NCBI GenBank assembly: GCA_965215025.1
Contig: CBDCCV010000001.1
Location: 744,001-808,000 of the forward strand
Reading direction: 5' to 3'
Length of the DNA: 64,000 bases
Source: CBDCCV01 sp965215025
GTDB lineage: Bacteria > Bacteroidota > Rhodothermia > Rhodothermales > Salinibacteraceae
Below the pieces are notes generated by a model, which saw only the letters and a program-made list of their open reading frames with translations, was not told where the DNA came from and made no database searches. Each line of letters opens with the position of its first letter. Position 1 is the first letter of the stretch. Both the position numbers and the translations under genes were made by a program. Shown one piece after another: positions 33,810-46,497 of the stretch.

Positions 33810-34445
33810 TCACTGCCCCTTCACCGGCATGCTGACAGCGTTCCCCTCGACCGGGATCATGACATGGGCGAATGGAGTGCTGCCCCACATCACGTAGGGG
33901 CCGCCCCCTGACGGCTCCGTCGGGATTCCTACCAGAGTCGAGGGGTCAGGGGAAATCAGCATGAGGTGAGGCCCCGTCACCACCCACTCATTATCCGGCG
34001 TAGGCCCGGTAGCGAAGGGGTCGATGTTGCTCGCCCCAGCGTCGCCCCGGAGCATATAGGCGAGTCCGACCGAGGTTGCTTCGAACTCCTCGTTCCCGCT
34101 CATGAGCGCACCGACCAGCGCCATCCACTGCGGATCCACGCACATCGGGGCCTGCGGCACCGCCATACACGTCCATTCGTTTGCGCCTTCGCGGAGGACG
34201 TTGCCGTTCGCGTCGAGGATGGTCGCCTCCGCGGCGATCTCGGGGATCCCGGCGCTCTCGGCATAGGCGATGGGGTCGTCCATACCTGGAGCGTCGGGAA
34301 CTGGGGCCTCTGGAGCGGCGACGCCGTTGTCGCAGCCCGCTACCAGCACAGCGACAAGAGCAAAGGCGAGGGTGGTTGCCAGGACGGCGGCGACGAGTGA
34401 AGCGTACGAAGGGCGGGGGTAGGTGGTGCGGCATTGGATAGTCAT
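33810..34445 (-). CDS. Hypothetical lipoprotein (211 aa)
   Basis: The N-terminus has a long hydrophobic stretch ending in lipobox VAGC (ATTLAFALVAVLVAGCDNG), so the mature protein is lipid-anchored in the envelope. The rest is rich in Pro, Ala, Gly and Met, with two cysteines (WTCMAVPQAPMCVD) that could form a disulfide. The C-terminal half (WVVTGPHLMLISPDPSTLVG, GGPYVMWGSTPFAHVMIPV) is predicted to be beta-rich. I do not recognise the family. A very strong AAGGAGG precedes the ATG. It is divergent from the ECF sigma gene, with a 213-base shared promoter region. Confidence 0.72.
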   Translation of the reverse strand: MTIQCRTTYPRPSYASLVAAVLATTLAFALVAVLVAGCDNGVAAPEAPVPDAPGMDDPIAYAESAGIPEIAAEATILDANGNVLREGANEWTCMAVPQAPMCVDPQWMALVGALMSGNEEFEATSVGLAYMLRGDAGASNIDPFATGPTPDNEWVVTGPHLMLISPDPSTLVGIPTEPSGGGPYVMWGSTPFAHVMIPVEGNAVSMPVKGQ

Positions 34446-34658
34446 GGCTCGGGCCTCCTTGTTTGTTTGTCGTGCATTTCATAAGTCCGTTCACCCTACA
34501 TGGCAGCAAAACAGAAGCAAACCCTTCATGCGGCTCCGCTTTTTTCATCCGGCGCGCACTCTTTATGACCTCGTTGACGTATCTGCTATAGGAAGCGGGC
34601 CTGATGCCCAGGCTCGTCTGCAAAGCGCCGATAGGAAAAGCACGGAGGAGGAGAAGCC
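34446..34658. promoter_or_regulatory. Divergent promoter region between the lipoprotein and the ECF sigma gene
   Basis: A 213-base spacer of visibly lower GC than the flanking genes, as expected of a promoter region. It carries a GGAGGAG Shine-Dalgarno 6 bases before the sigma-factor ATG and AAGGAGG before the divergent lipoprotein. TTGACG and TATAGG words occur near 34574-34592, but at a spacing that does not make a standard promoter. I therefore do not assign exact elements. Confidence 0.45.
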
Positions 34659-35231
34659 ATGCACGCCTCACGCGACGTGACACGACTCCTCGTGGCCTAC
34701 GGCCAGGGCGACCGTCAGGCGCTCGACCGCCTCCTGCCCGCCGTCTACGAGCAACTTCGCCGGCTGGCGCGCGCCCGGCTGCGCACCGAGCGCCCCGGCC
34801 ATACGCTGAACACCACGGGCCTTGTGCACGAGGCTTACTTGAAGCTCGTGGACATCAACCAGGTGGAGTGGGAGAGCCGGAGCCACTTCTTTGCGATGGC
34901 CTCGAAGGTGATGCGGCGCCTTTTGATCAACTATGCCAACAAACGCAAGGCGCAGAAGCGCGGCGGCGGCGCGCCGAAGGAGGAATTGGATGAAGAGCGC
35001 CTCATCCCGGACGCCTATGCGGAGACGCTCTTGGAACTGGACGACGCGCTGCAACGCCTGGAGGCCGTGCATCCGCGTCCGGCCGAAGCCGTGCAGCACT
35101 GCTACTTCGGCGGGCTGACGAACCAGGAGACGGCCGAGGCGCTGGGCGTCTCCTTGACGACGGTGGAGCGCGACCTGCGCTTTGCACGCGCCTGGCTCAC
35201 TAAAGAGTGGCACGGCAAGCTCGACCTCTGA
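34659..35231 (+). CDS. ECF-type RNA polymerase sigma factor, kinase-associated (190 aa)
   Basis: A sigma-70-family ECF factor that directs RNA polymerase to target promoters. Region 2 is in the N-terminal half (LVAYGQGDRQALDRLLPAVY, NTTGLVHEAYLKLVDINQVEW, FFAMASKVMRRLLINYANKR). Region 4 is a helix-turn-helix at about residues 140-185 (HYCYFGG-like LTNQETAEALGVSLTTVERD, LRFARAWLTKEW). The sequence belongs to the ECF class usually encoded next to a Ser/Thr kinase in Planctomycetes, Acidobacteria and Rhodothermota relatives, and here the kinase gene follows. No anti-sigma factor gene is adjacent. That fits control by phosphorylation, which is known for some members of this class and is inferred here. 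Confidence 0.9.
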   Translation: MHASRDVTRLLVAYGQGDRQALDRLLPAVYEQLRRLARARLRTERPGHTLNTTGLVHEAYLKLVDINQVEWESRSHFFAMASKVMRRLLINYANKRKAQKRGGGAPKEELDEERLIPDAYAETLLELDDALQRLEAVHPRPAEAVQHCYFGGLTNQETAEALGVSLTTVERDLRFARAWLTKEWHGKLDL

Positions 35232-35334
35232 TGGCCAGCACGCGGCAGAGAGACAAGCCGTGAAGGGATTGAGGCCGTTTTCCTGCCAAGTAAGATATAG
35301 GCGCAGGAAGAAAGACGACCCGCTGCGAGAGCTT

Positions 35335-37887
35335 ATGAATCCTCCCGAATCCTCCAAGCAGACCGTGCAAGAACAGGCCGCGCGGACGCGGCACCTCTTC
35401 GACGCGGTGATCGACCTCGATCCCGGCGAGCGCTCCGCTCGGCTGAGCCAGGAGCAGGACGCGGCTGTGCGCCAGGAGGTCGAGGCGTTGCTCGAAGCCT
35501 ACGACCGCGCCGACGAGGTGCTCCCCCCACTGGAAGAGCCGCTCCCGCCCCCCTCCGAGGCCGACGCCCTCCTCTGCCAGCGCGTGGCGCACTACGAGGT
35601 CATCGAGAAGCTCGGCGGCGGGGGCATGGGCGTGGTCTACCGCGCTTGGGACACGAAGCTCGACCGCGCCGTTGCGCTCAAGTTCTTGCCGCCGCACCTC
35701 TCGATGGACGAGCGCGCCAAGGACCGCCTCACGGCCGAAGCCAAGGCGGCCTCGCTACTCGACCACCCGAACATCGCCGTCGTCTACGAGATCGGCGAGC
35801 ACGAGGGGCGGCTCTTCATCGCGATGGCCTGCTACGAGGGTGAGACGCTCAAGAAGAAGATCGCGCGGGGACCACTGACCATCGAGGAGGCCACCGGCTA
35901 CGCCGCGCAGATCGCCGAAGGCTTGCAGGCGGCGCACGAGGCGGGGATCATGCACCGCGACATCAAGCCGGCCAACGTGCTGGTGACCCAAAAAAGCCGG
36001 GTGAAGGTCGTGGACTTCGGGCTGGCGAAAATGACCGGCGCGGAGCTTACCCAGCCGGGGGCGACGCTCGGCACGGTGGCCTACATGAGTCCGGAGCAGA
36101 CGCGCGGCGAAGCGGTGGATCACCGCACCGATCTCTGGAGTCTGGGTGTGGTCTTCTACGAGATGCTCACCGCAGAGAAGCCCTTCGGCGGCGAAAGCGA
36201 CCGGACGCTCATCCACGCCATCCGCCACGACGCGCCGGAGCCGGTCGAGCGCCTGCGCGAGGAGGTCCCAGCTGGACTGGCCGCTCTCGTGCAGCGGTGC
36301 CTCGCCAAAGACCCGGACGAGCGCTATCAGACGGCGGAGGATCTGCTCGACGACCTGCGATCTGTCAAAGAGGGAAAACATGTCGCGCGGCGCGTACGCC
36401 CCCGCCGCAAGCGCGCCTTGGTCTACGGCAGCGCGGCGGCGTTGCTTATTCTCCTGGTAGTAGCGCTTAGAAGCCTGCTGTTCGCCACAGGCTCCGGAAC
36501 GACGGAGATTGACTCCATCGCGGTCCTGCCGCTGGCCAACCTCTCGGGAAATCTCGATCAGGAGTACTTCGCCGACGGCATGACGGAGGAGTTGATCTCG
36601 ACGCTGGGGCAGATCGAGGCGCTGCGCGTGATCTCGCGTACGTCGGTGATGCGCTACAAGGAGACGACCAAGACGCTGCCGGAGATCGCGCGGGAGCTGG
36701 GTGTGGAAGCAGTCGTAGAAGGGTCGGTGGCGCAGGAAGGCGGTCGGGTGCGCATCCAGGTACGGCTCGTCGATGGGGCGACCGAGGAGCGGCTCTGGGA
36801 GCGGCGCTTTGCGCAGCCGATGCGGAACGTCCTGGCGCTGCAGCATGAGGTGGCGCGCGCGATTGCGCGCGAGATAGAGGTCTCCCTGACGGCTGCGGAG
36901 GAGGCGCGTCTGAGCGCTGCTCCGGAGGTGGATCCGGAAGCGTTCGATCTTTACGTCAGGGGGACCCAAGCCCGGCACAAGATCTCGGGCGAAGGCTTCC
37001 GGGAGGCCGGGAACTACCTCACCCGCGCGATCACCAGGGACTCGGCTTACGCGCCGGCCCATGCTGGTCTGGCTTCGGTGTATGCTTTCGTCGGGGATGG
37101 CGCGCGCGCGAAGCAATCCGCAGAGAAGGCACTCGAACTGGATCCGAACCTGGCCGAGGCCCATGTCGCGCTCGGACTGATCCGGCAATTCTACGACTGG
37201 AATTGGATGGGCGCGGAGGACGCCTTCCGGCAGGCGATCCATCTGAACCCCGGCTATGCCGAGGCCCATCACGAACTGAGTATGCTCCTAATGCGGCAGA
37301 AGCAGTTTGACGAGGCGTTGCGCGCGGCGCAGCACGCCCTCTACCTTGCCCCGATGTCGGCGCGTTTCCAACTCGGCGTGGGAGAAGTCTTTCTCGCCAG
37401 CGGCCAGTACCAGGAGGCGCTGGTTACGGCCGATAAGACTCATGCTCTCAACCCGAACTTCCTCGGCCCCTACTACCTACGCGGCTATGCATACGCAGAA
37501 CAGGGAAGGTACGAGGAGGCCATAGAGGCGTGGGCGACGTGCGCCGCCCTCGCCCCCGAATGCGGCGATTACCATCGCGGGCACGTCGGGTACATCTATG
37601 CTGTTTCAGGGAGGAAAGACGAGGCACTGGAGATCATCAAGTGGCTAGAAGCGCGCTGGCGAGCAGAACAAACGACGGAGTCCCGCTTCAATGAGTCCGG
37701 CCTTGCCTTCGCCATTGCGCAGGTGTACGCAGGTTTGGGGAACCAGGAGCAGGTACTGGACTGGCTGGAGCGAGGCGTGGAAACGGGTTCGTTTATGCTC
37801 TACCTGGGCATCGACCCGACGCTACATTCTCTGCACGAAGAGCCACGCTTCCAGGCGCTGCTGGAGAAGATGGGGCTGGCCGAGTGA
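35335..37887 (+). CDS. Transmembrane Ser/Thr protein kinase with TolB/FlgO-like domain and TPRs (850 aa)
   Basis: After an N-terminal segment (residues 1-85) the protein kinase domain begins with the Gly-rich loop LGGGGMGVVYRAWD and the Lys of VALKFLPPH. The catalytic loop MHRDIKPANVLV has Asp209, DFG Asp227 follows, and the activation-segment end is YMSPEQTRGE. A TM lies near residues 361-386. Outside it is a domain resembling TolB N-terminal/FlgO (SIAVLPLANLSGNLDQEYFA, GVEAVVEGSVAQEGGRVRIQ), then about eight TPR-like repeats (AYAPAHAGLASVYAF, YAEAHHELSMLLMRQKQFDE). I start at the ATG at 35335. The long frame above it overlaps the sigma gene and has no domain. It is probably cotranscribed with the sigma gene. 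Confidence 0.93.
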   Translation: MNPPESSKQTVQEQAARTRHLFDAVIDLDPGERSARLSQEQDAAVRQEVEALLEAYDRADEVLPPLEEPLPPPSEADALLCQRVAHYEVIEKLGGGGMGVVYRAWDTKLDRAVALKFLPPHLSMDERAKDRLTAEAKAASLLDHPNIAVVYEIGEHEGRLFIAMACYEGETLKKKIARGPLTIEEATGYAAQIAEGLQAAHEAGIMHRDIKPANVLVTQKSRVKVVDFGLAKMTGAELTQPGATLGTVAYMSPEQTRGEAVDHRTDLWSLGVVFYEMLTAEKPFGGESDRTLIHAIRHDAPEPVERLREEVPAGLAALVQRCLAKDPDERYQTAEDLLDDLRSVKEGKHVARRVRPRRKRALVYGSAAALLILLVVALRSLLFATGSGTTEIDSIAVLPLANLSGNLDQEYFADGMTEELISTLGQIEALRVISRTSVMRYKETTKTLPEIARELGVEAVVEGSVAQEGGRVRIQVRLVDGATEERLWERRFAQPMRNVLALQHEVARAIAREIEVSLTAAEEARLSAAPEVDPEAFDLYVRGTQARHKISGEGFREAGNYLTRAITRDSAYAPAHAGLASVYAFVGDGARAKQSAEKALELDPNLAEAHVALGLIRQFYDWNWMGAEDAFRQAIHLNPGYAEAHHELSMLLMRQKQFDEALRAAQHALYLAPMSARFQLGVGEVFLASGQYQEALVTADKTHALNPNFLGPYYLRGYAYAEQGRYEEAIEAWATCAALAPECGDYHRGHVGYIYAVSGRKDEALEIIKWLEARWRAEQTTESRFNESGLAFAIAQVYAGLGNQEQVLDWLERGVETGSFMLYLGIDPTLHSLHEEPRFQALLEKMGLAE

Positions 37888-37898
37888 GGCCACAAAAG

Positions 37899-37934
37899 AA
37901 AAGGCCCTGCTCCCGGAAAGGGGCAGGGCCTTTT
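37899..37934. terminator. Bidirectional terminator between the kinase gene and the rRNA operon
   Basis: AAAAGGCCCTGC (37899-37910) and GCAGGGCCTTTT (37923-37934) form a 12-base perfect stem with an A-run on one side and a T-run on the other. It would terminate the kinase transcript on the plus strand and the rRNA transcript on the minus strand, 10 bases beyond the 5S gene. Confidence 0.92.
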
Positions 37935-37944
37935 CATGAATACA

Positions 37945-38053
<109 letters not shown>

Positions 38054-38065
38054 CAATCTGTGACA

Positions 38066-38140
38066 GATGATCGTTCCGACGGGCGCTCATGGCGCCACAC
38101 TCAGCGAAAGAGTGCTGAAATAGGAAGTACGGTAAAGTGG
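38066..38140 (-). other. 23S processing stem, 3' arm
   Basis: GATGATCGTTCCG (38066-38078) is the exact reverse complement of 41217-41229. The segment 38098-38140, beginning CACTCAGCGAAAGAGTGC, is nearly the reverse complement of 41103-41146. Together they would pair across the whole 23S gene as the long helix cut by RNase III during maturation. Confidence 0.85.
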
Positions 38141-38142
38141 CA

Positions 38143-41097
<2,955 letters not shown>

Positions 41098-41102
41098 GCC
41101 TT

Positions 41103-41229
41103 GCACTTTACTATACTATCCTATTTTGGCACTCTTTCGCTCAGTGTTGCCACGCCTGTGCATGCACGGTGCAGAACGGCTCGTCACCAGCTCTGCGGAG
41201 TGCGGGCGTGGCACTACGGAACGATCATC
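41103..41229 (-). other. 23S processing stem, 5' arm, in the Ala-23S spacer
   Basis: This spacer between tRNA-Ala and 23S contains 41103-41146 (ending CACTCTTTCGCTCAGTG) and 41217-41229 (CGGAACGATCATC). Both pair with sequences downstream of 23S in the transcript. It is the expected precursor helix for 23S release. Confidence 0.85.
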
Positions 41230-41268
41230 AAGTCAAAGAACACTTTTGCTTCCCGAAAACGGGAAGTG

Positions 41269-41341
41269 TGGAGTTAGCCGGATTCGAACCGGCGACCCTC
41301 TGCTTGCAAAGCAGATGCTCTACCAACTGAGCTATAACCCC
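41269..41341 (-). tRNA. tRNA-Ala (anticodon TGC)
   Basis: On the minus strand the gene starts GGGGTTATAGCTCAGTTGG and ends TAACTCCA. The anticodon loop TTTGCAA gives TGC, and the T-arm GGTTCGAATCC is canonical. The acceptor stem of 7 base pairs is perfect. The CCA end is not encoded. It lies in the 16S-23S spacer, a standard position. Confidence 0.97.
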
Positions 41342-41384
41342 GCCCGATAAGGATGCCGCAGCACCTTGCCAAGTGCCGGGTTTG

Positions 41385-41458
<74 letters not shown>

Positions 41459-41548
41459 CTTTCGGGCGCTTGCCCTTCCGCGCAGAGGCAAGCCTGCACA
41501 AAGATGGGCTTTTGCGCTCATGTGGCGCAAGTGTTCTCATGGAGAGAG

Positions 41549-41566
41549 GGAAGTATAGCGAGTCCT
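41549..41566 (-). other. 16S processing stem, 3' arm
   Basis: GGAAGTATAGCGAGTCCT (41549-41566) is the exact 18-base reverse complement of 43309-43326 on the other side of 16S. The two arms would form the precursor helix flanking 16S for RNase III cleavage. Confidence 0.88.
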
Positions 41567-41633
41567 GCCGTTTTCCTTGCAGAAAGCCGAGGCATTCTGG
41601 AGAATCGTCGAGCGAGCAAAGCTCGGGTTCTCT

Positions 41634-43164
<1,531 letters not shown>

Positions 43165-43308
43165 TAAAGGCAATAACCTTTGTAAGACCCGAAGGTCCTA
43201 CGGATCGGTTTGAACCTTGGTGTTCGTTGTTGAACTTTTGTTCGCTCGAATCGACTCTCGATCATGCCGCGCCTTGGGCAAAGCCCAAAGGCAACATGCG
43301 AAATCGAC

Positions 43309-43326
43309 AGGACTCGCTATACTTCC
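43309..43326 (-). other. 16S processing stem, 5' arm
   Basis: AGGACTCGCTATACTTCC pairs exactly over 18 bases with 41549-41566 downstream of 16S in the transcript. It lies about 145 bases upstream of the 16S 5' end. Confidence 0.88.
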
Positions 43327-43439
43327 AATCTCTTCAAAGAACAGTCCCGGCTTCGCAACCTCTGCGGTTGCAGGCGCGAGAGCCTTTTCTGCGCCATTGA
43401 GAATCAATGGTTGCATACCTCATTTTGGCGCGGACAACC

Positions 43440-43468
43440 ATGGTACGGCAAACGTACCGACTTGTCAA
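43440..43468 (-). promoter_or_regulatory. rRNA operon promoter, sigma-70 consensus-like
   Basis: Reading the minus strand, TTGACA (43463-43468) is followed by a 17-base spacer and TACCAT (43440-43445). Just upstream lies an A-rich stretch (GAAAGAAAGAAGG) that could act as an UP element. The expected start point is near 43433, giving a leader of about 270 bases. The architecture is the E. coli type rather than the Bacteroidota -33/-7 type. Confidence 0.7.
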
Positions 43469-43795
43469 GTGCGCCTTCTTTCTTTCACGCTCTCTTCAAC
43501 AAAGCGACTCGGAGATATCCAGGCCACTGTGCCGGCTAAGCGCAAAAGCAAAACGTGTAGAACAGCGTTGCGAGCCATCCGGCCCGCGAAGGATTCTCTA
43601 CTATGTAGAGGCGCGGCCTGCGTTTCCACTCTTTGTCGCATTCGACGAAGCTTCAAATAGCTTGACGAATCGAGCTAAAGAGCGGCGCCCTTCTTGAAGA
43701 GATGGCCTGAAACCCTGCCTTACCTTTCAGGTTTCTGCCGCGCTTTCACTTTCTTTGTCTTCAAGGTTACTTCTCTTCAGCCCTTCAGCCTCGTC

Positions 43796-44617
43796 ATGAA
43801 CGCCACGCTCCGCCGGACTTGGGATTACGCGCGCTCGCTCGCCAAGAACGTTTACTTCTGGATGGGCCTTGCCGCACTCCTTGTGCTCGCCGCCGTACTC
43901 TACGTGCTCGTCAACAACCTGGCCATGCCGGCGTACACGCGCCACGATGTGGCCGTGAGCGTGCCGGACGTCACGAACGAGCCTTTCGAGTCCGCTGAGC
44001 AGTTTCTACGCGCGCGCGATCTGCGCGTGGAGAAGACCACGCAACGCTTCAACCCCGAGCTGCCGCGCGGCGTGGTGGTGGACCAGAACCCGGCCCCCAA
44101 CTCGTCGGTCAAGCCGGGGCGGCGGGTGTACCTCACCGTCAACAGCGGCGAGCGGCCCAGCGTGCAGCTCCCGGACGTGCGCGGCGCCTCTCTCCGCGAA
44201 GCGCGCAATCGCCTCCAGGCCGTCGGCCTGCGCGCCGACGACGCGCGCCTCGACACCGTCCCCTCGCAGTACGCCAACACCGTGACGCGGCAGGAGCCGG
44301 AGCCTGGCGACTCGCTTTCCGAGGGCGCCAGCGTGACGCTTTGGTACAGCAAGGGGCTTGGCGAGACGTACGTCACCATCCCCGACCTGACGGGGCAGAC
44401 GGCCGACGAGGCACAGCAGAGCTTGCTTGACCAGAAGCTCCGCTCCGTCGTCATCGAAAACGCCAGCACGGACCCCGATGCGCCGCAGTCCGAGGCCGAG
44501 CCGAAGGTGGTCCGCCAAAGCCCGAAGCCGGGCACGCGGATGCGGACGGGATCGGAGATCCGCCTCTTCGTTGGCGAAGCCGAAGACCTCGGCGGCGAGG
44601 AGGACCAGGACGGGTAG
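43796..44617 (+). CDS. Membrane-anchored PASTA-domain protein (273 aa)
   Basis: One N-terminal TM (about residues 19-42, FWMGLAALLVLAAVLYVLV) is followed by three PASTA domains: VSVPDVTNEPFESAEQFLRA, VQLPDVRGASLREARNRLQA and VTIPDLTGQTADEAQQSLLD. The chain ends with an acidic tail. PASTA domains bind peptidoglycan stems or lipid II and normally occur on PknB kinases or PBP2x-like proteins. Here they are alone, without a kinase or transpeptidase domain. I start at the ATG at 43796 (MNATLRRTWDYARSL). Likely a periplasmic cell-wall sensor or scaffold facing peptidoglycan. Such stand-alone PASTA proteins occur in Bacteroidota. Confidence 0.9.
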   Translation: MNATLRRTWDYARSLAKNVYFWMGLAALLVLAAVLYVLVNNLAMPAYTRHDVAVSVPDVTNEPFESAEQFLRARDLRVEKTTQRFNPELPRGVVVDQNPAPNSSVKPGRRVYLTVNSGERPSVQLPDVRGASLREARNRLQAVGLRADDARLDTVPSQYANTVTRQEPEPGDSLSEGASVTLWYSKGLGETYVTIPDLTGQTADEAQQSLLDQKLRSVVIENASTDPDAPQSEAEPKVVRQSPKPGTRMRTGSEIRLFVGEAEDLGGEEDQDG

Positions 44618-44650
44618 CCGCGCCCGCTCCCAGGTGCGGCCATTTCCCGC

Positions 44651-45172
44651 TCATTCAACGACGTACACGGCGAACCCTTCGTCAGCGGCGACCTCGATGC
44701 GCTCCTGGTGCTTGGTAGGGAACGTGCGGCCCACATAGTCGGGCTGGATGGGATACTCGCGGTGGCCCCGGTCAACGAGGACGACAAGCTGGATGGAACG
44801 CGGCCGCCCGTGCTGCACCACGGCGTCGAGCGCTGCGCGGGCCGTGCGCCCGGTGAAGAGCACGTCGTCCACGAGCACCACGTCGCGGTCCGTCACATCG
44901 GCGTGAACGGCGGAGTGGTCTTGAACGGACGCGGGGGTGCCCGAGCGGTCGTCGCGGAAAGGGGTGGCGTCGAGGGCGTGTGCGGAAAGGCTCCGGCCCT
45001 CAATAGCGCCAATCTCCTCGGCCAGCGCCTCGGCCAGAGGCACCCCGCTGCGGCGGATGCCCACGATCTCCAGCGCCTCGGCGCCCTGGTTGCGCTCGAT
45101 GACCTCGTAGGCAAGCCGGCTGAGCGTCCGTCTCGCGCGCGCGGGCGATAGGATGAGGGTGCGGTTGGGCAT
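44651..45172 (-). CDS. pyrR: PyrR bifunctional regulator / uracil phosphoribosyltransferase (173 aa)
   Basis: Member of the PRTase family that in Gram-positive bacteria binds pyr mRNA and attenuates transcription in response to UMP, and can also act as uracil phosphoribosyltransferase. Visible motifs are IVGIRRSGVPLAEALAEEI, the PRPP-binding VVLVDDVLFTGRTARAALDA and the family signature VDRGHREYPIQPDYVGRTFP. Length is normal. There is no pyrimidine gene next to it, and I cannot see a clear PyrR-binding hairpin upstream, so here it may act in trans or mainly as an enzyme. Confidence 0.93.
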   Translation of the reverse strand: MPNRTLILSPARARRTLSRLAYEVIERNQGAEALEIVGIRRSGVPLAEALAEEIGAIEGRSLSAHALDATPFRDDRSGTPASVQDHSAVHADVTDRDVVLVDDVLFTGRTARAALDAVVQHGRPRSIQLVVLVDRGHREYPIQPDYVGRTFPTKHQERIEVAADEGFAVYVVE

Positions 45173-45639
45173 GGGCGCTTGGCTTCCACGGGGAGGTCTA
45201 ACGGAGCGGCATCACCGTCTTGGTGGAAAAACGCCAGCCTGCCGCCGGAAGTCAACCCTTGCAGGGAAGCCGTGCCCGTGCGCAGCGATCTCACGTGAAG
45301 CTTGGCAGTGTCAGCTAATCGCCCACGGCGCGCAGGCTGTCCGGCGCAAAGCGCAAGCCCGAACCCGCCGCTGCCCACCTTTAGCTTCTGGAGTACGGGG
45401 CGATGCGCCCAAAGCGCATGGCGCCCTTGAGATGAGGAGCAAGCCTCCCTATGTCGTTACGAGAGTGTGGCAATGGTGAGCACAGAATGAACGGCGGATG
45501 GCTTAGTTGTCTTGCAATCATTGGTTATTCTATCAGGCGAACCTATCGGACAAATCTATCAGGCGCGAGCAGGCTCTTCACTTCATCACGGATGCGTCGA
45601 GCCGGCGAGCGTTTTCACTTACTTAAGGGAGATGACGAC
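45173..45639. promoter_or_regulatory. Divergent intergenic region (467 bases) between pyrR and the ferritin-like gene
   Basis: No gene is supported. The pyrR-proximal part is GC-rich. The part at 45500-45570 is AT-richer and probably holds the promoter for the ferritin-like genes. It carries a 10-base direct repeat CTATCAGGCG at 45530-45539 and 45556-45565, one period of 26 bases, with a further CCTATCGG between them. This could be an operator. A GGGAG Shine-Dalgarno lies 9 bases before the ATG at 45640. Confidence 0.5.
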
Positions 45640-46428
45640 ATGGCCGACCCCCGAACCCTCGATCTCCAGGACGCTGCCGCAGAGCCGCTCCGCCCTCGCA
45701 GCTCGCGGCGAAACTTCTTCAAACTCGTGGGCGGCACCGCCGGCGCGGCGGCGCTCGTTGTAGCCGGCTGCGACACCGCCGGCCCCGACGCCCCCCCCGC
45801 CGGCGACGAGCCAGAGGACTATCCCATCGACGGCTCCGGCAGCGACATCGAGAGCGTCACGCTCGACTTCAGCAACGACTTCGGTCCGCTGAACTTTGCC
45901 TACCTCCTCGAGCAGCTCGAGTCCCGCTTCTACTCGCTCGCGTGCAAAGGCCCGGACGCGCCGTACGACGGCATCACGGAAACCGAGCGGTACTACCTGA
46001 GCGCGCTCGACGCGCACGAAGGCGCCCACGATGCCTTCCTGATGGCCGCCATCCCGGACGCGCAGCGCATCCCGGACAACCTGCAGTTCGACTTCAGCAG
46101 CGTGGACTTCTCTGACCGGATGTCCGTGCTTACCACGGCGCAGGCGCTCGAAGACACGGGCGTCTCGGCCTACAACGGCGCGGCCCGCTTCATCAGCAGC
46201 GACACCTTCCTCACGCTCGCCGGCAAGATCGTCTCGGTAGAGGCGCGCCACGCCGCCACCGTCCGCCTGGTCCTGTTCGACGACCCGACGGCGTTCGCCG
46301 ACTTGGAGAGCCTCGTGGACTTCGGCGCCGTCCCGGAGAACGCCCTCGACGCGGCGCTGCCGCCGCAGGACGTGCTCCCGCTGGCCGCGCCGTTTTTGAC
46401 CTTCGACGTCAACATCGTAGGCCTCTAA
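45640..46428 (+). CDS. Tat-exported ferritin-like lipoprotein (262 aa)
   Basis: The N-terminus has a twin-arginine motif SRRNFFKLVGG followed by a hydrophobic stretch ending in lipobox VAGC, so it is exported folded by Tat and probably lipid-anchored. The rest matches the ferritin-like (PF13668-type, desiccation-related) fold: FAYLLEQLESRFYSLACKG, LSALDAHEGAHDAFLMAAI, TAQALEDTGVSAYNGAARF and IVSVEARHAATVRLVL. The Glu and Glu-x-x-His residues are positioned for a di-metal site. The family's activity is not settled; iron or manganese chemistry in the envelope is plausible. The next gene is a paralogue 69 bases on. A proper Shine-Dalgarno supports the ATG at 45640 over the open frame upstream. 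Confidence 0.88.
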   Translation: MADPRTLDLQDAAAEPLRPRSSRRNFFKLVGGTAGAAALVVAGCDTAGPDAPPAGDEPEDYPIDGSGSDIESVTLDFSNDFGPLNFAYLLEQLESRFYSLACKGPDAPYDGITETERYYLSALDAHEGAHDAFLMAAIPDAQRIPDNLQFDFSSVDFSDRMSVLTTAQALEDTGVSAYNGAARFISSDTFLTLAGKIVSVEARHAATVRLVLFDDPTAFADLESLVDFGAVPENALDAALPPQDVLPLAAPFLTFDVNIVGL

Positions 46429-46497
46429 AGCACCGCAGGCCCAAGCTGACGCCCGCGTCCCATCTTCCCCTCTGCTCCCTACCGCACAGGTAACGCC

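Larger units (their letters stand above)
43165..43795. promoter_or_regulatory. rRNA operon leader and upstream region (631 bases)
   Basis: No protein gene is supported here, although frames are open. On the minus strand it holds the 16S leader, the 5' arm of the 16S processing stem (43309-43326) and the probable promoter (43440-43468). It also holds a boxA-like TGTTCTTTGAAGA (43331-43343). The right-hand part upstream of the PASTA gene contains a small inverted repeat CCTGAAA/TTTCAGG (43706-43731). Confidence 0.7.

Noticed and set aside
33622..33888. Minus-strand 88-codon frame
   Set aside because: It overlaps the end of the 211-aa lipoprotein gene and an AT-richer spacer, with no start signal or family.
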